The notes beneath the pieces were generated by a model that worked only from the letters and a program-made list of their open reading frames with translations, did not search any database and was not told the DNA's origin. A program made the translations under genes and the position numbers. Of a DNA stretch of 64,000 nucleotides, positions 18,168 to 28,149 are shown one piece after another. This DNA comes from Cymbomonas tetramitiformis (Eukaryota > Chlorophyta > Pyramimonadophyceae > Pyramimonadales > Pyramimonadaceae), in NCBI GenBank assembly GCA_001247695.2, contig LGRX02035483.1, forward strand, positions 372,001 to 436,000, written 5' to 3'. Positions within the stretch are counted from its first letter, which is position 1. Each line of letters opens with the position of its first letter.

Positions 18168-19280
18168 ATGTACTCTCAGGAAATGAGAGATAAGCAGGGG
18201 TTTTGGCCAAACACCTCCTCGCAGGCGATCAATGTGCGCGGAGCGTTTGTGAACAAGCGATCCGTTTTGAACGCGTTCGAAGCAGATATGAAAAATAGCG
18301 TCGAAACAGAACTGTTTCCAAGAGCAACGGGTCAGTGCCAGTGGAACATCTTAGCAATTCCAAAAAACGTGACGACCGAAGACCGCACCGTGTACGGTTA
18401 CGACGAAGCAGTTTACCAATCGGGCACCTACGAGTGGACGACTAAGTTCGAGTACAAGGATACGAACAAGATAACGTTCTATCGACCGTATACGTTACTT
18501 CCGGATCAGGGCGTGCAAAAGGAGCTGTGTAAGCACACTGCGATTCTGGTGTGCTTCATTTTCGTGAAGGAGATTGCAACCGAGAATCCGTACAGAGATA
18601 CCGCAGCGAGGAAAAGCGCTCAAGATGTGGTTTGTCATGTGCAACTCACCAGTTCACCTGCGGGTAATCTGGTAGCGCCTCGATTACCCATTCGAAATTC
18701 GCTTGTCGTTTGCCCGACAGAATTCGATCCTTTCTTGTTTTACAATCACTGCACGTTCGATTCCCCTCTAGCGAGCTACCCTTACTTTTTTGCTCGCGCG
18801 ACGCCGATGTACGTCGGCTGTCTGAGTGACCTCCTCATCCACAAGGATTGGCCGCACAGGCACGAGATTGTTCTAAAAGTCAGCATGCTGGCGACACGTC
18901 TGTTCATGAAAAATCTTTTTGTCGATAGTGGCTTTTGTCTCAACACAATCGTGTATTGGTTCGACGTGAATAGGGAAATCCAACTCACGCACTTCACATC
19001 GCGCGAGGCGCCGTCGTGCAATATCGGCGATGCGACTAAAGCGTTTTGGGAGACACTAGCGTGTGCGCTTCAAGAAGCGTGCGATGAGCAAGTCAGCGAG
19101 CACTGTGTGAACGCGATCCCGAATCTGAGAAGCAAACTGGATCTACAGAACGACACGCTAAAGCGCTTATTGAACTTTATAGAGGCTGCACAAGACCCAG
19201 TTTTCCACAGCGGAGAGTACGTGAAGTTGTTCGAGGAGTTCCTGAAAGACGCCCTCAGCAAACAGTTCATGAAGCCGTGA
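18168..19280 (+). CDS. Unrecognised protein, 370 aa
   Basis: 370 aa from the ATG at 18168. Composition is that of a beta-rich globular protein in the first 230 residues (many Phe/Tyr/Pro/Thr, short hydrophobic strands), then helical to the end. No signal peptide or membrane segment. I tested it by eye against jelly-roll capsid and enzyme motifs and found none convincing. A capsid-associated role is possible from size and neighbourhood only. An inverted MITE-like copy (R6) follows. Confidence 0.65.
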   Translation: MYSQEMRDKQGFWPNTSSQAINVRGAFVNKRSVLNAFEADMKNSVETELFPRATGQCQWNILAIPKNVTTEDRTVYGYDEAVYQSGTYEWTTKFEYKDTNKITFYRPYTLLPDQGVQKELCKHTAILVCFIFVKEIATENPYRDTAARKSAQDVVCHVQLTSSPAGNLVAPRLPIRNSLVVCPTEFDPFLFYNHCTFDSPLASYPYFFARATPMYVGCLSDLLIHKDWPHRHEIVLKVSMLATRLFMKNLFVDSGFCLNTIVYWFDVNREIQLTHFTSREAPSCNIGDATKAFWETLACALQEACDEQVSEHCVNAIPNLRSKLDLQNDTLKRLLNFIEAAQDPVFHSGEYVKLFEEFLKDALSKQFMKP

Positions 19281-19423
19281 ATTTGACGAGAATTGTTGCC
19301 CTAGGATGGCAGAAACAAATAACGCGACTGTGTCGCTTAAAGCATTCTGCTTTTTGTGAACTAGAAAAGACCGCGACTTTGGGAATGTAGCCTTTTTCAC
19401 GCTTCGGAAAGTCGGATTGAAGC

Positions 19424-19562
19424 AGAGTCGGGTTTTGTAAAGAGTAGGAGTTTGTAGGCATGTTTTGACAGTGAGAGAACTTCCGGTGTATATCACTGAC
19501 ACGTAACAATTATATCATAAAAGTGGGGGTATCGCTTCCACAATTTTTTTTTTGACTATAGG
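19424..19562 (-). repeat. MITE-like repeat, copy R6
   Basis: Minus-strand copy: inverted right end GAGTCGGGTTTTGTAAAGAG, TAGGCATGTTTTGACAGTGA, and GACACGTAACAATTATATCA at the centre, then GTATCGCTTCCACAA. It occupies most of the gap between the 18168 and 19655 genes. Confidence 0.7.
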
Positions 19563-19573
19563 CGAGGTCGTAG

Positions 19574-19581
19574 TATAAATA
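19574..19581 (+). promoter_or_regulatory. TATA box for 19655 gene
   Basis: TATAAATA 74 nt upstream of the ATG at 19655, immediately right of repeat R6. Confidence 0.6.
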
Positions 19582-19654
19582 AGAAGAGTCCACGCACGAT
19601 AAACGCGGCGTGTGTGCTTGCATCTTTGTCGGTACGAGTTTGTGAACTTCTTCG

Positions 19655-20632
19655 ATGGATACCGCGCATTTTTTGCTGAGCCTCAAAGGCAACGACGACC
19701 TCATCTCTCGGCGCGAGGTCGCGAAGGGCTACTTGTCGGAAACGTGTGAGACGTCGCTGTTAGAGAAACCGCATGCGATGCTGATCCCTGGTCTGGCGCT
19801 CGAGCACGAGATCGACTCCTACGAGCAGAGCGTGGCGGAGGTGACCGGCAAAATCCAGAAAATGTCGGCCATGTGCCCGGACGCTTGCAGTGCCAATCTT
19901 GCAAAACTCGACGACCTGAATCGTTCGTTGACTAAAGTGAACCGCTTTATCAATCTGTGCAACGTGCAGTTCGACCAGTGCTACAAAAAAGGACCTCCCG
20001 GCGTCTCGCGCGACATGTTATCTGCGGTGACGGAAGCGGAGTCTAGAGCCATGGCTAAACTACATCGAATGCACGATCTATTAAAGACGGTGTGCCGTAA
20101 GCAGATTCAGTTGGCCGAGATGATGGATAATCAACCCGCGGAAGTCGTGCAGAACTTCAAGCGTATGTGTCGCATGATGCTCGGACAGGTGATCACCGGC
20201 GAAGGCGGCTCCGCCGAAAGCATGACCAAGTGCGCCAAGACTGTAGCGCTGAACCTGTCCATGCAGCTTATGGTGAACATACCGCATCCTACCGGAATGT
20301 GCGCCATTGTGCAGGATATCGTTCGCACGTATCCCGCTCTATTGTGCGAGTGCTACAACTTCGACAACAACGTCTATCACTTGAAACTGGCTTGTCAGTT
20401 GCGAATGAATTGCATTCAGCTGGGCAACGAGAGTATGAAGGAGATGTACTTCGGAAAGCTGCAGCTGGAAGACACCACCGCACTCGAATGTGTCAAGGCG
20501 TACACCAAGCGATCGTTTCAAGCGGCCAACGAGTTGTACGACATGATAGCAAAAGTCGCGTCTCACAAGGAGAATCCGACGTCGCTAAGCAAGGTTGTTG
20601 TGGATCTAGCCGCCACCGTCTCGCCTCAATAA
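19655..20632 (+). CDS. Helical Cys/Met-rich protein, 325 aa
   Basis: 325 aa, almost all helical, with about 17 Cys and many Met, no membrane segment. A possible short coiled coil spans about residues 50-100. No family recognised. Start supported by a TATA box 74 nt upstream and a short leader. Cys-rich helical proteins of this size are frequent among virion core proteins, an inference only. An inverted MITE-like copy (R7) lies downstream. Confidence 0.65.
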   Translation: MDTAHFLLSLKGNDDLISRREVAKGYLSETCETSLLEKPHAMLIPGLALEHEIDSYEQSVAEVTGKIQKMSAMCPDACSANLAKLDDLNRSLTKVNRFINLCNVQFDQCYKKGPPGVSRDMLSAVTEAESRAMAKLHRMHDLLKTVCRKQIQLAEMMDNQPAEVVQNFKRMCRMMLGQVITGEGGSAESMTKCAKTVALNLSMQLMVNIPHPTGMCAIVQDIVRTYPALLCECYNFDNNVYHLKLACQLRMNCIQLGNESMKEMYFGKLQLEDTTALECVKAYTKRSFQAANELYDMIAKVASHKENPTSLSKVVVDLAATVSPQ

Positions 20633-20789
20633 GGCGTCACGTGCGATCGCCTGAGACGGTCAAGATCCTAGAGTGGAGGCTAGAAATAATAGATCAGATT
20701 ACGCGCACTGGATCCAAAACAAAATACAACACAACAACGCTTGCGCAAAGATTTAGTTTTCGAGGCACCGTAAATACACTTTATTAAAA

Positions 20790-20908
20790 AGTCAGCTTTT
20801 GTATGCCTGTCTCGGTAATAATGTTTCGAAGGTTACTGCGATAGATGTGAATATTGGGGATGTCACTTTCACAAATTCCCCAAACCTACAAAAAATCGAG
20901 TCTTAACT
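20790..20908 (-). repeat. MITE-like repeat, copy R7
   Basis: Minus-strand copy, internally shortened: AAGTCAGCTTTTGTATGCC at one end, GGTAATAATG and TGGGGATGTCACTTTCACAA inside, and CTACAAAAAATCGAGTCTTA at the other end. It lies between two convergent genes (19655 plus, 21063 minus). No gene in the remaining bases up to 21062. Confidence 0.65.
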
Positions 20909-21062
20909 CTCAACACTGATCGATGTGGTGATCTGTTGCTTGCTCTTAGATGCCTTCTGCTGAGCTCTGTCAAAGTGCCGTCACCTTCGCGCGACTTTCA
21001 GCCTTTCATAAATCACAGCTCCAAAGAGCGCGTCGCTTTAAGGTCTACAACGCGCACGGTTC

Positions 21063-24062
21063 TCAAGACATGTGAAGCACGTTCAAAACCTTCTGCTTGT
21101 TGCGGCGCTTGACGCTCATTCGTAGTCCCCTGCTGATCGATTGCACAAGGTTTGCACCGGGTCCGTAGAATATGATAAGATCGGTGTTGTTCAGATTCAA
21201 TCCGTGAGTCTCCTCCGATCCACCGTCCTTGGCGAGCAGGTACATCACGCGCACGTCGGAGGTTCCTTCCAGAAACCACGAACTGTTGACGTCCTTGACA
21301 GCTCGATAAGACTTTCCTTTCTTCATGCCCTCGGTCAAGGATCTTGCGGACACACTGGAAACACCCGTGTACGTAGATGTGGATGGTCTTCTTTTGTCGT
21401 GAGGAATGTAAGTGTTCAAGACTCGCAGCACGTCTGAAAATTGCTCCAAACAATTTTCTCCTCTGTAGAAAATGAGAATGCGGGTGCAGTCGAACCGGAA
21501 AATGGCGTTATACAGGTAGCAGTCCAGCGCGAAGAAAGCACCGCACCCATCCAAGGACGTCTTCGTGTGATGGTCGTAGCAACTTTGTAAGCCGTCCATA
21601 AAAAGCTTCTCCATCTTGAACTCTGCGCGACTCGAGAGACTCTGAGAAGATTGCACGTGAGCTCGTAGCATGTCGCTTCTCAACTTCGACGCGACAGCTT
21701 CGCCTTCCTCTTCGCTCCACTCATCCCGCGCTTCTCGACTAAGCAGGTTCGCTTTGTGAAGATGCGTCGTGGCGGTCATCTCGACGAGCGGTTTGATGGA
21801 CTCGTCCACGCTCAGCTTCCACGAGCAGCAAGGACATCGCACCGCCTGAATGCTGACGACCAGACACTCCTGGTCTCCGCCCATGTCGTCGGAGATCAAG
21901 GTCCAGTCGCAGTAGTCTGAAAACCAGGTGAATCGTAACATGTCGCCCAACAAGAATTGTCCTCCGCAAACCAAACAGATCAGCAGCATATCCGAGGAGC
22001 CACTCCCGTCCTTCGAGCTGCTGACAACCTCGCTGTGCATCCAGATCGGAACGGTGTTTTGCACGCGCGTTCGCAGTGATTCCAAATGACTCAGATACTC
22101 TCCCAAGGCGTTGAGCAGTTTTGAGTCACGGTGACCGGGAATGTTCCGTAGGTCGTTCACGTAGACGATCGAGTTGTCGATGGCGATGTCAAGGTTTGAC
22201 AAGAAACTGGAAACGCCCATGAGGGTACACGGATTATCCACCGCGATCCAATTGAAAATGTAGAAGTCCCAAGCGATCCTGGTTCGCTGTCCCAGGATGC
22301 CAGGGATACGCTGGGTAGGTTCAACAACGTTGTACGACACCCTGTCGACGTGCTCCTTCGTGATCGTCCCGGCCATGTATTTTGTCCTGTCGGTGCAACT
22401 GATACCGTAAGAACGATTGATCGCCTCGCCACCTTCAAGCTCACGGTTGCTTCGAGTCACGCCGAATTTCAGAAGGTCAATTTCGTAGCGGTTGGCGAAC
22501 CCCTCGGGGTAGTGGTTAAAGATTCCCGTGTACCAGGTGGAGGAGTCGGTGATCCCGTTTGAGAACACTTTGTGCGTCAGTGAAGAGGACGCCGACTCGG
22601 GGCTGATGTACTTGATCGAGCTGATACCCAGCGGCATGTACATGGCATGATCCTCCAGTAGCCACGTTTCCATATACGGTGTCACGACGGAAAGGCACAT
22701 CCAGTACGTGTTGCCGTACGCCGTTTTCTTAAAATCTTCAAGGAAACGCTGCTTAGGATCGTAGGACTGAGTTTGACCGCGCCTCTTTCGTTTGTAATAT
22801 TGAAGGACCAACGAATTTGGTGAGCGCTCCATGCTCATCGCCGGACGCATAAAACGATACATGTAGCCAGTGTTCCTGCCCAAGAACGTATCCGTCGGTG
22901 TCGCGGTGATGCCCCACAGCTGCAGACAGTTCGGAATGACTTTCCGGCACATATCGTCCACGTGCGACGAGATCTCGTCCATGACGGTCAGAGGCCACGC
23001 GTACTCGTTGTTTTGATTCCGTATCCACTCGCACTTTTCTAAGAGGGCAAACTGTTTCGGGTTGAGCAGAATCACCGCCGTCTGAAGAGACACGCCAGAC
23101 ACGTTTGCGACTCCCTTCGGTCGGGAGCACGTCTCGAAGATCTTGCGCACTTCGTTGTTGGTGAAACGACTGGTCACCTTGTTTGGATAGCAAAGAGTGC
23201 CTTTCCTGGCGCACTCGTTCTGCAGACGGCGATGCCAATGACCGTACACGTTGTTGGGCACGACGACAACCACCACGTGCGAGAAGATGGTGTCCACGCT
23301 CACGTCGATCAGAGAGATGGAGTGCTTGTCGCACGCTCGACTCGTCTGCGTGTGTCGAGCGAAAAGACGATCCAGCGTGGGAGGTTGTAAGACCGCGAGC
23401 AAAGCGTTGATCGCAATGTTCGTCTTTCCCTGACCAGGGGGAAGAGAAAGCATCTTGATTTGCATTCCTTTGTCCGCTCTGTTGGAAATTTTGATAGAGG
23501 GCAAGCGATCCATGGACGTTGCATCAAGCTCGGGAAACGCGTCCTTCCAGATGTGCACGTTAGTCATCTCGGTCACGTACTGATACTCGAATCCGGATTT
23601 CCACAAGATGTACGCCAGCGCCAACTGCACGGGCGTAAAACAGCATGTGGTGTCGCTTTCGTCAAGAAAGTCCCACGACAAGCCAGAGTCCACACGATCC
23701 ACCGTCAGTCGCTGGAGTAGACGCAGATCTTTCATGTTGGAACTGTACCTTATGTACGGATTGTACCGAATAGGGTTCGTCTTGGTGGAAGCGTCCCGTA
23801 TCACGCGATCGATTTCAAAATAACATTGCGCACGTTTTATGTTTTCGGACATCGTCTTGTATACGTTGGTGGTGTCTAACGCTTCGGCGCGACCCCAAGG
23901 AAGATCGCTACTGATATCGCCAATCTCCTGGGAAACCACGAAGATGGGGTAGAGATTCTGAGTCCTCTCCGTTGATGTGCGATGAGGCTCGTGCGCTTGC
24001 AAAATCTCGGCGGCGCGAGACGTGATGCGATCCACGACGGCTTGCTTCTGATGTATCTTCAT
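21063..24062 (-). CDS. SF2 helicase with embedded zinc module
   Basis: 999 aa. Seen: Walker A Pro-Pro-Gly-Gln-Gly-Lys-Thr at about 208-214; a hydrophobic Val-rich strand with Pro-Asn-Asn-Val-Tyr (about 263-274, motif Ia region); Walker B Met-Asp-Glu-Ile-Ser at about 361-365; Gly-Ile-Thr-Ala-Thr-Pro-Thr at about 384-390 (motif III); and near the C-terminus Gln-x-Ile-Ser-Arg-Gly-Leu-Arg-Met (motif VI). Between the two RecA-like halves sits a Cys-x2-Cys ... Cys-x-Cys-Cys module of about 60 residues, a possible zinc-binding insert. Such SNF2/D6-type helicases occur in large DNA viruses, acting in transcription or DNA remodelling. Three GTTCGATCGAC motifs lie 55-123 nt upstream and no TATA box was seen. 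It is divergent from the D5-like gene. Confidence 0.85.
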   Translation of the reverse strand: MKIHQKQAVVDRITSRAAEILQAHEPHRTSTERTQNLYPIFVVSQEIGDISSDLPWGRAEALDTTNVYKTMSENIKRAQCYFEIDRVIRDASTKTNPIRYNPYIRYSSNMKDLRLLQRLTVDRVDSGLSWDFLDESDTTCCFTPVQLALAYILWKSGFEYQYVTEMTNVHIWKDAFPELDATSMDRLPSIKISNRADKGMQIKMLSLPPGQGKTNIAINALLAVLQPPTLDRLFARHTQTSRACDKHSISLIDVSVDTIFSHVVVVVVPNNVYGHWHRRLQNECARKGTLCYPNKVTSRFTNNEVRKIFETCSRPKGVANVSGVSLQTAVILLNPKQFALLEKCEWIRNQNNEYAWPLTVMDEISSHVDDMCRKVIPNCLQLWGITATPTDTFLGRNTGYMYRFMRPAMSMERSPNSLVLQYYKRKRRGQTQSYDPKQRFLEDFKKTAYGNTYWMCLSVVTPYMETWLLEDHAMYMPLGISSIKYISPESASSSLTHKVFSNGITDSSTWYTGIFNHYPEGFANRYEIDLLKFGVTRSNRELEGGEAINRSYGISCTDRTKYMAGTITKEHVDRVSYNVVEPTQRIPGILGQRTRIAWDFYIFNWIAVDNPCTLMGVSSFLSNLDIAIDNSIVYVNDLRNIPGHRDSKLLNALGEYLSHLESLRTRVQNTVPIWMHSEVVSSSKDGSGSSDMLLICLVCGGQFLLGDMLRFTWFSDYCDWTLISDDMGGDQECLVVSIQAVRCPCCSWKLSVDESIKPLVEMTATTHLHKANLLSREARDEWSEEEGEAVASKLRSDMLRAHVQSSQSLSSRAEFKMEKLFMDGLQSCYDHHTKTSLDGCGAFFALDCYLYNAIFRFDCTRILIFYRGENCLEQFSDVLRVLNTYIPHDKRRPSTSTYTGVSSVSARSLTEGMKKGKSYRAVKDVNSSWFLEGTSDVRVMYLLAKDGGSEETHGLNLNNTDLIIFYGPGANLVQSISRGLRMSVKRRNKQKVLNVLHMS

Positions 24063-24116
24063 CTCGTGCTTGGTTTACGATGCCCACTTTCTCACACAAT
24101 CACCGCGACAGTCGAA

Positions 24117-24185
24117 GTTCGATCGACCATTTTTCTACTTTCCGAGTTCGATCGACCGGAGTTTGAATGTGCGAGTTCGATCGAT
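24117..24185 (-). promoter_or_regulatory. Three GTTCGATCGA motifs
   Basis: Copies at 24117-24127, 24146-24156 and 24175-24185 (last base changed in the third), evenly spaced by 29 nt, about 55-123 nt upstream of the SF2 helicase start. The even spacing of nearly three helical turns suggests a protein-bound array. Confidence 0.65.
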
Positions 24186-24382
24186 GGATCCGTACATACG
24201 GAGCGCACGGCTGGTGTACTGTCAGCGACCCGCGTGCGAGATCGTGGTACGCTGCCTTTTATTACTCCTTGATCGGTCACAATTGACATCGCGAGGGAGC
24301 TCGTGACAGTGCTTGATGGCGTCGAATGCGACGAGCTTCGAGTTACTTCTCCGCGGGCAACGTTTTTTGGCATCTCGCATTT

Positions 24383-24423
24383 ACGCGCGCGCGAGATGCA
24401 TCCCATGCGTCTTCTCGCGCGCA
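24383..24423. repeat. CG hairpin family, diverged copy
   Basis: Arms CGCGCGCGAGA and TCTTCTCGCGCGC around a short loop with ATGCATCCCATGCG. The C-run loop typical of the other copies is reduced to CCC. Confidence 0.55.
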
Positions 24424-24592
24424 AAGCATTCTCTTTTTTGGATGAAGAATCTCACGAGACCTGCTTACAAGCAAGTTTTCTACGGTTATCAATAGAAAAT
24501 GGTAAGGTAATCTTTAAGACGGCGAAGCGCGGTGGCACTACACACTGCGCAATAATTATGGTCAGTCAACTCAAAGCCTGCAACGTGTGCCA

Positions 24593-24600
24593 TATATAAG
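24593..24600 (+). promoter_or_regulatory. TATA box upstream of D5-like gene
   Basis: TATATAAG about 163 nt upstream of the ATG at 24763; the longer leader is unusual for this window. Confidence 0.4.
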
Positions 24601-24762
24601 CGTATATTCTTAAGAGTTAGTTTTCCCAACAACCTTTCAAAAGTTTCCTTATCAACATTTACCTGGAAAGTCCCGTCCCCAGTAGAGATCACCTCTCAAA
24701 GGCGAAATCAATTCTATCATTTTTTACGCGCTCGCAAACTTGCTTGCCGATCGGTGTCCAAC

Positions 24763-26740
24763 ATGCGGCCTCCAACCTACGTGTGCAAGCCGAGGACGAC
24801 GAAGATAAGCGAGTACATGCTCGGTGTGATGGTCACGGATTTAAAATTCTTGATAAAAAAGATGCACGTCGACAAGAACTACGGACACGAGGACAAAATA
24901 GAGGAGATAACGACTTTACTGCTTCGGGCTGTCATCGAGCCATGCCAACACCTGGATGTGGGAAGCTATTTGTTTCTTATCACAAACCGAACCTACAGGT
25001 ACGGTTACGACGAGAGTCAAGGAACGTACATCATGTACCGCTTCGACGGAGCCAGATGGACTTGCTACGGAGCCAAGGAAAACTTTGAATGTGAAGCGCA
25101 AGAATTTCTCACGGAGGTGATTCAGGATCTCTATTTGAAGTGGAAGGAGTACGTGCGTAGCGCTAAAGGCTGGCAACGCTGGATCACGCTGTACTGCGCG
25201 CGCATGAAAGTGGATGTCGCGAACGCCACGAAAAAAGAACGGGACTCTATACGAGGAGACGTGCGAAGAATCTTGTCCAAGTTTGATACCATCAAATCCC
25301 TGTATCACTTGATGGCCAAAGAAGCCGGTGAGTTCACGCGTTCGTCCGTCCACCGCTCGCTTTTTTTTCATCTCGGCGCGTTTCCTTAACGGGTAGGGTG
25401 ATTTTCTACGCGTCTTCGCAGGCATATCTCAAGTGATCAAATCCTGCGAGAAAAAAATGAAATCTAGCACCGTTTGCCTAAACAATGACATGCTCACTCC
25501 GGAGCGGTTTTCTCGCAGCCTGGATGAGGACGACTTTTTGATAGGTTTCGACAACGGCGTGTACAACCTGTCGGAAAATCGATTTTACGGTAGGTATAAG
25601 GTGCCAATACATTACTTTGTGTCTATGTCGGTGGGATACGATTACGAGGTTATGTCGAACGAGATGCAACAGGTTATAAAGGAGGTGGACGACATGGTGT
25701 ACAATCGAATATTTCCGTACGTAGTCGATAGAGCGCAAGTGCAAGCGGTCGTGGGGAGCTTGTTATCCATCGGAAATCCCATGAAGAAGCTGGTACTACT
25801 TTTGGGCGAGGTGCGCGGTTCACCACCGCATCGTGCGCTCTCCCGCACCGATCACACCACGCGCGTGACTGAGCAGTGCAGATGGCCGTGCGTGATGCAG
25901 GGGGACAACGGCAAAAGCGCCTTCGTCAGCAAGCTGTTGAAATACACGTTGGGGGATTACTTTGGGAGCATGCCGGTGCAAGTCATCACGGAGCGCCGGG
26001 AAGCTGCCGACGGATGCAACCCCAGTCTATGCGCGAATCGCAAAAAACGCTGTCTCGCTCTGAACGAAGGCGACAGACGTATGCGCCTGAACAGTGGCAT
26101 GACAAAAACGTTGACCGGAAACGACGAGATCCAGTTTAGAAATCTGTACAGACAACCGGTCAGTGCTCGCTTCCACGCGACTCTACTGTACCTTTCCAAC
26201 GTAGCGCCGGAACTGGAATCCGGTCAGGCTCTTCAAAACAGATCGTATCCGATTGACTGTGTGTCCACGTTCGAGGCAGGGCAAAGCGCGGATGATCCGG
26301 AAAACAAAACGTATCGACGCATTTCTGACACGGATTTCGCCAGGCGGTGTCAGAAATGGAAGATGGCCCACATGCACATGGCGATTCAATGGTGGCAAAC
26401 CTTATATGCGAACGATTTTGTTTTGCCGCCTGTGCCCGTCGTATCGCGAGCCAAAGATCTGCTGAACGAGCGAAGCGAGGATGGTTTATTCAAGGTGTGG
26501 ATGGAGGAAACTTTTGAGCGCATAAAGAACCCTCCCTCAAGATCGGAGGAAGTCATTCAAGTGTCGCACATTCGCGCTGCCTACAACTCGCAGTTGGTCG
26601 ATTCGGAACATAAGTTTAGGAGTGAAGCGGAATGTAAACGCGCGATACGGCGGTGCACCGAGGTGATCGTGAAGGATCAACAGCGCATAGGAAATCGCAA
26701 CCTGCGGAACTTTGTGTACGTAAGAAAGTGTCAAATGTAG
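24763..26740 (+). CDS. D5-like SF3 primase-helicase, three exons
   Basis: Exons 24763-25327, 25422-25810 and 25901-26740 give 597 aa. The N-terminal 318 residues match the D5_N region (a Phe-Asp-Gly-x-Arg-Trp motif, then an Asn-Gly-Val-Tyr-Asn-Leu turn). Exon 3 holds the SF3 helicase: P-loop with Lys323-Ser324, motif B Cys-Leu-Ala-Leu-Asn-Glu (369-374), a Leu-Thr-Gly-Asn-Asp-x-Ile-x-x-Arg segment, and motif C ending Ser-Asn (417-418). Family role: replicative hexameric helicase at the fork. The polymerase-type primase domain found at the N-terminus of longer relatives is absent. The second intron falls inside the P-loop and keeps the frame open, so an unspliced reading would look intact but have a broken ATP site. 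Divergent from the SF2 helicase. Confidence 0.88.
25328..25421 (+). other. Intron 1 of D5-like gene
   Basis: 94 nt, donor GTGAGT, acceptor CTTCGCAG, phase 1, with CCTTAAC as a branch-point candidate and a T-run. Exon 1 runs into an in-frame stop at 25387-25389 if the intron is kept, and the next exon is in another frame. Confidence 0.85.
25811..25900 (+). other. In-frame intron 2 of D5-like gene
   Basis: 90 nt, donor GTGCGC, acceptor GATGCAG, phase 0. It contains no stop. It separates the two halves of the P-loop, which in this family are always contiguous; the 30 residues it would encode are Arg/Ser/Thr-rich and unlike the family. Confidence 0.85.
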
Positions 26741-26757
26741 AAATGCGGATGGGCTTG

Positions 26758-26928
26758 AATCGTTGACTCGAGAGTTGATTTTCAGTGGATGTGGGGATTT
26801 TGTGGAAGGCATCTTCATACTTATCGCAATAAGTATTATTATTATGTGTCAACAATATAATATGCAAAGTCTTCTTGCCAAACCTGGCTCACGAACTCCA
26901 ACCCCTTACGAAAGCTGCCCTCTGAGCA
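26758..26928 (+). repeat. MITE-like repeat, copy R8
   Basis: Nearly full length: GAGAGTTGATTTTCAGTGG at the left, TGTGGGGATTTTGTGGAAGG, ATTATTATTATGTGTCAACA at the centre, TCTTGCCAAACCTGG, and CCAACCCCTTACGAAAGC at the right. It lies between two convergent genes. Confidence 0.75.
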
Positions 26929-27018
26929 TTTAGGGTTTAATGATGTCGACATCAATCGAGACACATCTTTGCGCACGCTTCCTAAATTTCATCCACGTTT
27001 ATTTATTACGTATTGGTC

Positions 27019-27489
27019 CTACTCGGCCAACCGTTTCCACTTGCTTTTATTGTATCCACTAAGAATCGCATCGTACGCGGGGTGTCCCTCCCTTACGTGC
27101 TTCAAAAATTGACTTGCCACCTCGAAGTCGTCTTGATAAACGCCTAGGATGGATAAGAAGGTCTTGTCGGCGCACGGTGGATCGTTCCATTTTTTCAGGA
27201 TCGCTTTTATGCATTTGCTGCGCGCGTCTACCTCGTACCAAAAGGACTTTAGAACGCGGGCGTTGATTGCTTCGCTCCGACGTACACCGAAGAGAGCGTG
27301 CAGATCCGTGGGCACTTTGAATTCGACGTCGTAGGATTCTCTCAGACGGTTTGTGACTGTTTCGTCCGTGTGATCAAAATCCCTCCAGGGAGACAATGAA
27401 GATTCGGACGGGGAAGTGTCGGATTTAAGTTTCTTTGCTTGACGCTTTTCGACGCAGAAGTTCGTGCGGTTTCCACACTTGCGCGTCAT
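27019..27489 (-). CDS. Unrecognised basic protein, 156 aa
   Basis: 156 aa from the ATG at 27489 (the frame opens at 27522 without ATG). The first 35 residues are Lys/Arg/Cys-rich and could act as a nuclear localisation or nucleic-acid-binding tail; the rest is a helical domain with conserved-looking Trp/Phe. No family recognised. No good minus-strand TATA box nearby; an AT-run at about 27684-27692 lies 200 nt upstream, so a longer leader or an unseen 5' exon is possible. Confidence 0.5.
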   Translation of the reverse strand: MTRKCGNRTNFCVEKRQAKKLKSDTSPSESSLSPWRDFDHTDETVTNRLRESYDVEFKVPTDLHALFGVRRSEAINARVLKSFWYEVDARSKCIKAILKKWNDPPCADKTFLSILGVYQDDFEVASQFLKHVREGHPAYDAILSGYNKSKWKRLAE

Positions 27490-27961
27490 CGTGTCTCTGC
27501 TCGCTTTCTTTTTCGGACGCAAGCGTGTGCCTGTTGTGGGAGAGGGAATCTGTTTGGAACCAAACGCTGCGGTCCGCGTCGTTTGTCGTCGTTTGCGGCA
27601 TAGTGAGAGTTAACGCGTTGCCAATATAGGCCCGTGGTTTTTTTATCTCTTGAAAACATCTGTGCATTTAGCGCGTGCACATTATATATATACATGCATA
27701 AGCGATGCGGTGTGTGTACACGCATTGCCGTATTGTCTGTCAAAAATGTCCGTGCTGTTGATGCCCAAAAGGTCATCGCACGAAACGTATCCAATACATT
27801 CTCGACGGGTTTGATAACGCAGACAGGCATACAGACTTATATTTTATATTCGAACAATATCCAGAAGAAAGCGAAACCCCCAAAAAAGTGAAGGCGATGA
27901 ACTGGTTAACTCACTTTGAAACGATTAGGCAGTTGTGGTTACGGTTTTTATCTTTCACTAG
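27490..27961. other. Non-coding stretch
   Basis: About 470 nt of AT-rich sequence with a TATATATA run near 27686. Small frames on both strands show no domain or start context. Confidence 0.4.
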
Positions 27962-28138
27962 CATGGACTCGAGAGTCTATTTTCGGTAGGTATGGGAATG
28001 TCATGGAAGTGATGTTCACACTCTTCACGTCGAGTATAACATAACTGATACGTGTTAACAATGCAGTCTTCAAACCTCTACTGCCAAAACCAGCCCACGA
28101 ATGCACTTCCCTTACAAAAACCGACTCCTACAACGCCT
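27962..28138 (+). repeat. MITE-like repeat, copy R9
   Basis: One of the best full copies: left end GAGTCTATTTTCGGTAGG, right end CCTTACAAAAACCGACTC, which are imperfect inverted repeats of each other. Internal blocks ACACTCTTCACGTCGAG, ATACGTGTTAACAATG and TACTGCCAAAACCAGCC match other copies. It abuts the stop of the zinc-binding gene, whose 5' side is bounded by an inverted copy (R10). Confidence 0.8.
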
Positions 28139-28149
28139 CGGCAGGTAAG

